Shown: positions 60,125 through 64,000 of the stretch, piece after piece
Position numbering within the stretch: position 1 is the first letter of the stretch
How the letters are laid out: each line of letters begins with the position of its first letter
NCBI RefSeq assembly: GCF_000522985.1
Contig: NZ_CP007128.1
Span: 2,402,220 to 2,466,219 of the forward strand
Origin: Gemmatirosa kalamazoonensis
GTDB lineage: Bacteria > Gemmatimonadota > Gemmatimonadetes > Gemmatimonadales > Gemmatimonadaceae
Reading direction: 5' to 3'
DNA length: 64,000 bases
Notes under the pieces: model-generated
Database searches by the model: none
What the model was told of the DNA's origin: nothing
What the model saw: only the letters and a program-made list of their open reading frames with translations
Position numbers and translations under genes: made by a program

Positions 60125-61033
60125 GTGATCCGATTCACCCGACTCTGTACCGCGGCCACGCTGGCGATCGCCTCGTCGGCGCTCGCCGCGTCCGCGTCCG
60201 CGCAGAAGGTGTCAAAGGACGCCGGCGACTTCGCGCTGCGCGGCGCGTTCGCCGGGCCGCTCGGCGTGCAGCTCTACTCGTTCCGCGACGCGTTCAAGAC
60301 CGACGTGCCGGGCACGCTCGCGAAGGTGCGCGGCATCGGCTTCCGCGACGTGGAGCTCGCCGGGACGTACGGGCAGAGCCCCGCGCAGTTCCGGCAGACG
60401 CTCGACCAGGCCGGCCTCCGCGCGGTGTCGATGCACGTCGGCTACGAGATGTTCCGCGACAGCCTGCAGTCGGTGCTCGCGGCGGCGAAGGCGTTGGGCG
60501 TGCGCTACGTCGGCACGGCGTGGATCCCGCACCCGAACGGGCCACTCACCGTGGAGGCGGCGCGCGCCGCGGCGGCGGACTTCAACCGCTTCGGGCAGGC
60601 GGCGCGCGCGCAGGGGATGCAGTTCTTCTATCACATCCACGGCTTCGAGTTCAGCCCCGGCACCGGCGGCGTGCTGCCGATGGACGTGCTGATGCGCGAG
60701 ACCGATCCCGACGCGGTGAAGTACGAGATGGACGTGTTCTGGATCTCGCGCCCGGGCGCCGACCCGGTGCAGTGGCTGCGCAAGTACCCGGGGCGCTGGA
60801 AGCTGCTCCACCTGAAGGACATGAAGCAGGATGTCGCGACGAACGTCCACACCGGCTCGGCCCCGCCGGACGAGAGCGAGACGACGCTCGGCAGCGGCAA
60901 GATCGACTACCGCAGCGTGCTGCGCACGGCGAAGCAGACGGGCGTGGAGTACTACTTCATCGAGGACGAGACGCGCGACCCGTTCGCGACGGTGCCGGTG
61001 AGCGTGAAGTGGCTCGAGGGCGTGCGCTACTAG
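60125..61033 (+). CDS. exported sugar phosphate isomerase/epimerase-like TIM barrel protein
   Basis: A 302-residue protein with signal peptide (1-27). The AP-endonuclease-2/xylose-isomerase-like barrel shows LGVQLYSFRDAFKTDVPGTL, FRDVELAGTYGQSPAQFRQT, HIHGFEFSPG, DVFWISRPGADP and LLHLKDMKQDV, with a C-terminal YFIEDETRDPF. Metal-ligand Glu/Asp/His positions are kept. The substrate is unknown. GGAGGAG precedes the GTG start by about 5 nt. The stop overlaps the convergent sigma-factor stop within CTAG (61030-61033). Confidence 0.85.
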   Translation: MIRFTRLCTAATLAIASSALAASASAQKVSKDAGDFALRGAFAGPLGVQLYSFRDAFKTDVPGTLAKVRGIGFRDVELAGTYGQSPAQFRQTLDQAGLRAVSMHVGYEMFRDSLQSVLAAAKALGVRYVGTAWIPHPNGPLTVEAARAAAADFNRFGQAARAQGMQFFYHIHGFEFSPGTGGVLPMDVLMRETDPDAVKYEMDVFWISRPGADPVQWLRKYPGRWKLLHLKDMKQDVATNVHTGSAPPDESETTLGSGKIDYRSVLRTAKQTGVEYYFIEDETRDPFATVPVSVKWLEGVRY

Positions 61034-62286
61034 CCGCCCGTCACCTCGCGCAGCCGCCGCTCGAGGAACCGGCGCTCCGGGCCTAACGTCGTCAGCGCGA
61101 GCGCGGCGCGGTACGACTCGGCCGCCTCGTCCAGGCGGCCGAGTCGGCGCAGGAAGTCGGCGCGCGCCGCGGGGAGCAGGTGATAGCCGCGCAGGTCCCC
61201 GCGCGCCGCCAGTCCGTCGACGAGCTTCAGCGCCGGCTCGGGGCCGAACGCCATCGCGACCGCCACGGCGCGATTCAACTCCACGATCGGCGTCGGCGCG
61301 ACGCGCAGCAGCACGTGGTACAGTGCCGCGATCTGCCGCCAGTCGGTCGACGCGGCGTCGGGCGCCTCGGCGTGCAGCGCGGCGATCGCGGCCTGCAGCG
61401 CGTACGGACCCGCGCGGCCGCCGCGCAGCGCCTGCTCCACGCGCGCGATCCCCTCGGCGATCTGCGCGCGGTCCCACCGGCCGCGGTCCTGCACCTCGAG
61501 CAGCAGCAGGTCGCCGTCGGGGGTGGTGCGCGCGTCGCGGCGCGAGTCGTGGAGCAGGAGCAGCGCGAGGAGCCCGTTCGCCTCGGTCTCGTTAGGCATC
61601 AGCTCCACGAGCAGCCGCGCGAGCCGGATCGCCTCGCCGCACAGCTCGCGGCGCACGATCGCGTCCCCCGCCGTCGCCGCGTACCCCTCGCTGAACACGA
61701 GGTAGACGACCGACAGGACGGCGTCGAGCCGCGCCGGCAGCTGGTCGCGCGGCGGCACCTCGTACGGGATGCGCGCGACGCGGATCTTCTTCGTCGCGCG
61801 CACGAGCCGCTGCGCCATCGTCGCCGCGGGGACGAGGAACGCGCGCGCGATCTCCTCGGTGGTCAGCCCGCATACGGTGCGCAGCGTGAGCGCGACCTGC
61901 GCGTCGGCGGCGAGCGCGGGGTGGCAGCAGGTGAAGACGAGCCGCAGCCGGTCGTCCTCGACGTCGGGCGCGTCGAGCGCGGCGTCGGGCGCCGGCATGC
62001 GCGCGAGGTGCGCCTCGACGTCGGCGAGCGCCGCGATCTCGTCGGCCTTGCGGGCGAGCGTCCTGCGCCGCCGCAGCGCGTCGACGGCGCGGAATCGCCC
62101 CGCGCTCACGAGCCACGCCCGCGGGTTCGTCGGCACGCCCTCGCTCGGCCACCGCTCCAGCGCCGCGGCGAACGCGTCGTGCAGCGCCTCCTCCGCGAGG
62201 TCGAAGTCGCCGAGCAGCCGGATCAGCGTCGCGAGGATGCGGCGCGACTCGGTGCGGTAGAGGTGGTCGAGGGTCTTCTGACGCAT
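61030..62286 (-). CDS. DUF6596-type RNA polymerase sigma factor
   Basis: A 418-residue ECF-like sigma factor. The N-terminal half has region 2 (DFDLAEEALHDAFAAALERW, VPTNPRAWLVSAGRFRAVDA) and region 4 (LTLRTVCGLTTEEIARAFLV, PAATMAQRLVRATKKIR). The C-terminal half (about 200-418) is the helical extension of the DUF6596 group with TPR-like segments. This group is usually encoded beside a YCII-domain protein, exactly as here (62370-62771). The extension probably acts as a built-in regulator. Start ATG at 62286. Confidence 0.9.
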   Translation of the reverse strand: MRQKTLDHLYRTESRRILATLIRLLGDFDLAEEALHDAFAAALERWPSEGVPTNPRAWLVSAGRFRAVDALRRRRTLARKADEIAALADVEAHLARMPAPDAALDAPDVEDDRLRLVFTCCHPALAADAQVALTLRTVCGLTTEEIARAFLVPAATMAQRLVRATKKIRVARIPYEVPPRDQLPARLDAVLSVVYLVFSEGYAATAGDAIVRRELCGEAIRLARLLVELMPNETEANGLLALLLLHDSRRDARTTPDGDLLLLEVQDRGRWDRAQIAEGIARVEQALRGGRAGPYALQAAIAALHAEAPDAASTDWRQIAALYHVLLRVAPTPIVELNRAVAVAMAFGPEPALKLVDGLAARGDLRGYHLLPAARADFLRRLGRLDEAAESYRAALALTTLGPERRFLERRLREVTGG

Positions 62287-62298
62287 CGAGGTGGGGCC

Positions 62299-62367
62299 GC
62301 TGCGTGGCTGCGTGGCTGCGCGGCTGCGTGGCTGCGTCACGACCCACGCAGCCACGCAGCCACGCAG
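62299..62367. repeat. hairpin of 8-bp GCTGCGTG units
   Basis: Four to five copies of GCTGCGTG (62299-62336) face three copies of CCACGCAG (62344-62367). It separates the YCII stop from the sigma-factor start within one likely operon. Confidence 0.93.
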
Positions 62368-62369
62368 CA

Positions 62370-62771
62370 TCACGCCGTCGCCGTCGCCCTCGCCTCGCTG
62401 GCCGGGAGCTGCGCCTCGGGACGCTCGAACACGACGACCGGTCGCACCTCGATCGATCCGATGCGCGCCGATGGGATGCGGGCGGCGACGGCGATCGCCT
62501 CGTCGAGATTCTCCGCGTCGACGAGATAGAACCCGCCGAGCTGCTCGCGCGTCTCGGCGAACGGGCCGTCGGTCGTCTGCAGCTTGCCGCCGCGCACGCG
62601 CACCGTCGTCGCGGTGGCGATCGGCTGCAGCGCCTCGCCGGCGCGGTAGCTCCCCTTGTCCTGGATGTCCTTCGTGAACGCGAAGTACTCGCCCATCATC
62701 GCGCCGCTCTCGTCGGGGCTCATGGTCTCCCAGACCTTCTCGTCGTCGTAGATCAGCAGGACGTACTTCAT
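62370..62771 (-). CDS. YCII-related protein
   Basis: A 133-residue protein: MKYVLLIYDDEKVWETMSPD, YRAGEALQPIATATTVRVRG, TTDGPFAETREQLGGFYLVD, and RIPSARIGSIEVRPVVVFER. The conserved His-Asp catalytic pair of YciI is partly changed. Such proteins lie next to DUF6596 sigma factors and may regulate them. The ATG at 62771 is the first in frame. Confidence 0.9.
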   Translation of the reverse strand: MKYVLLIYDDEKVWETMSPDESGAMMGEYFAFTKDIQDKGSYRAGEALQPIATATTVRVRGGKLQTTDGPFAETREQLGGFYLVDAENLDEAIAVAARIPSARIGSIEVRPVVVFERPEAQLPASEARATATA

Positions 62772-62854
62772 CGTGGGCCTCCGGTGGGTGAATGGGGGCA
62801 CTGCTTCGGTGCGGAGTAGTCGAACGGGGGGCGGGGAAATCGACAGCAGTGCGT

Positions 62855-63190
62855 CACGGCGGGACGACTGACGGCGGGACGACTGACGGCGGGACGACTG
62901 ACGGCGGGACGGCGAACGGCGGGACGACGAACGGCGGGACGTTCGACCGCGGGATGGGGATGCGCTCAGGGGGATCCAGCTCGCGTCGAAATGGTACGGC
63001 GGTCGGACCGGGGTGTAGCACCTTGGGCGAAGGGGGGGGAGCCCCCCCTGGTAACTACGATCCGGCGCCAGGGATCCCGCAGTAGATCGTCCCGCAGTAG
63101 ATCGTCCCGCCGTAGATCGTCCCGCAGTAAGGCATCCCGCCGTTCGTCGTCCCGCCGTTCGTCGTCCCGCCGTCAGTCGTCCCGCCGTCA
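62855..63190. repeat. inverted arrays of a 15-bp unit (GACGGCGGGACGACT) with a core
   Basis: The left array of about six copies runs 62855-62955; the right array of about seven inverted copies (GTAGATCGTCCCGCC, TTCGTCGTCCCGCCG, CAGTCGTCCCGCCGT) runs 63073-63190 into the stop of puuD. Between them lies a 117-bp core with the G/C hairpin at 63020-63054. This fills the 416-bp gap from 62772 to 63187; no gene is evident in it. Confidence 0.92.
63020..63054. repeat. G/C-tract hairpin, second copy
   Basis: CTTGGGCGAAGGGGGGGGAG followed by CCCCCCCTGG, the reverse complement of the element at 18508-18551. It lies in the loop of the 15-bp inverted arrays. Confidence 0.75.
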
Positions 63191-64000
63191 CCGCACCCGC
63201 CCCCCGTAATCGATCCACCGCGCCAGCACCGCCCGCTCCTCGTCCGTCATGTGCGTGCGGTTCGCCGGCGGCATGGTGCGCGTGACGACCGCGCGCTCGC
63301 GGATCCGCGCGGCGCGCGCCACGATCTCCTCCGGTGTGTCGAACGCGACGCCCGCCGGCGCGACGCCGAGGCTCGAGTCGACGGGGCTCATCGAGTGGCA
63401 CACCGCGCAGCGGCGGTCGATGACGTGGCGCGCGTCGGCGAACGTCACCGGACCCGCGACGGACATGCGCGAGGGCGCGATGGTCGACTCCACCGGCGGC
63501 GCGGGGATCGACAGCACCGCCCACAGCGCGGCGATCGTCGTCGCGATCGTGCCCGCGAGCGCCGGCCGCCAGCCCGGCCACGTCCATCGCACGTTGAGCA
63601 CGTGCCGCACGGCCGCGCCGCCGGCGACGAGGATGAGCAGCACGAGCCAGCTCCACCGCCCCGCGTAGAGCGCGGGGAAGTGGTTGCTCACCATGAGCGC
63701 GATGACGGGGAACGTGAAGTAGTTGTTGTGGATCGACACCCGCTTCGCGCGCGCCGACAGCGCCGCCAGCTCGGCGCCGGCGCCGCCCGACCGCACCGAC
63801 GCGACGAGCGCGCGCTGCGACGGCACGATGGTGAGGAACACGTTCCCCGCCATGATCGTGGCGAGCATCGCCCCGACGTGCAGGAACGCCGCGCGCCCGC
63901 TGAGATGGTTCGTGAAGGCGATCGCGACGAGGATGAGCCCCGCGGTCCACGCCGCCGCCGCCACGCGGGGCGCGCGCGGCGCGACGAGTCGCTGCACGCC
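63188..64000 (-). CDS. puuD: urate oxidase PuuD (urate hydroxylase), 5' end outside the window
   Basis: The visible 270 residues are the C-terminal part of a membrane urate oxidase with fused cytochrome c. Helices near IFLTIVPSQRALVASV, FPVIALMVSNHFPALYAG and SWLVLLILVAGGAAV match the membrane domain, and HNNYFTFPV is typical. The cytochrome c domain has the haem motif CAVCH and the distal Met in RTMPPANRTHM. PuuD converts urate to 5-hydroxyisourate, the substrate of uraH, so it completes the purine route. The gene continues beyond 64000; the first Met seen need not be the start. The stop codon lies in the last 15-bp repeat. Confidence 0.85.
   Translation of the reverse strand, partial: GVQRLVAPRAPRVAAAAWTAGLILVAIAFTNHLSGRAAFLHVGAMLATIMAGNVFLTIVPSQRALVASVRSGGAGAELAALSARAKRVSIHNNYFTFPVIALMVSNHFPALYAGRWSWLVLLILVAGGAAVRHVLNVRWTWPGWRPALAGTIATTIAALWAVLSIPAPPVESTIAPSRMSVAGPVTFADARHVIDRRCAVCHSMSPVDSSLGVAPAGVAFDTPEEIVARAARIRERAVVTRTMPPANRTHMTDEERAVLARWIDYGGRVR

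Overview
The window is a stretch of very GC-rich bacterial chromosome (roughly 73% G+C by eye). It is almost fully coded on both strands and has no rRNA, tRNA, phage or plasmid replication genes. Several things fit a soil-type Gemmatimonadota (Gemmatimonadetes) genome: the gene families (ECF sigma factor with Ser/Thr kinase-TPR, peptidase MA/PD40/outer-membrane barrel fusion, PEP-CTERM protein, PuuD-type urate oxidase), many GTG starts, and -10-like TAnnTT hexamers only 6-7 nt before start codons. The phylum call is an inference from gene content; no marker gene is present to prove it.

Layout. 1-10.2 kb: Wzi-like outer-membrane protein, a LytS/LytTR two-component pair, a four-helix-bundle (S23/Avd-like) gene boxed in by inverted tandem repeats, a DUF4956/CotH-like pair, an alkaline-phosphatase-superfamily enzyme and an M23 lipoprotein. 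9.6-19.5 kb: ZU5-like lipoprotein, YhbY, TonB-C protein, a large peptidase-MA/PD40/barrel protein with a broken signal-peptide junction, ferredoxin, thioesterase, AI-2E transporter, RNase D, signal peptidase II. 19.5-33 kb: PAS-GGDEF-EAL protein, SufT/MIP18-like factor, serine hydrolase, an ECF sigma/anti-sigma/PDZ operon, a thioredoxin-reductase-like flavoprotein, a metzincin, an alpha/beta hydrolase, DUF1259, patatin and PRC-barrel proteins. 33-44.2 kb: a sugar-acid region (PLP enzyme, Gfo/Idh/MocA oxidoreductase, GntP permease, YjhG/YagF-type aldonate dehydratase, FAH-family enzyme) that also holds two tandem ZU5-like lipoproteins, a PIG-L deacetylase and an unusual Ser/Thr kinase-Crp fusion. 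44.2-53 kb: ECF sigma/kinase-TPR operon, PEP-CTERM protein, another Gfo/Idh/MocA protein with a RidA protein, gamma-glutamyltransferase and a GH172 (DUF2961) protein. 53-64 kb: a nearly complete aerobic purine-catabolism locus (three-subunit xanthine dehydrogenase, allantoinase, allantoicase, OHCU decarboxylase, HIU hydrolase and, opposite, the 3' half of puuD), interrupted by a sugar-isomerase gene and a YCII/ECF-sigma pair.

Three DNA-level signals cut across gene function. (1) About twenty intergenic gaps hold hairpins or tandem arrays built from short repeat units (7, 8, 11-12, 14 or 15 bp) arranged as inverted arms, sometimes nested; one pair of such arms encloses the four-helix-bundle gene. 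(2) The octamer CGTTAGGC/GCCTAACG occurs about 30 times, on both strands, in all reading frames, in gaps and at stop codons, forcing otherwise avoided codons. (3) Three genes are out of frame by exactly one CG unit in a (CG)6 tract, and restoring (CG)5 gives the expected protein. These may reflect a mobile hairpin family, a selected or modified DNA motif, and either slippage-based phase variation or assembly error.
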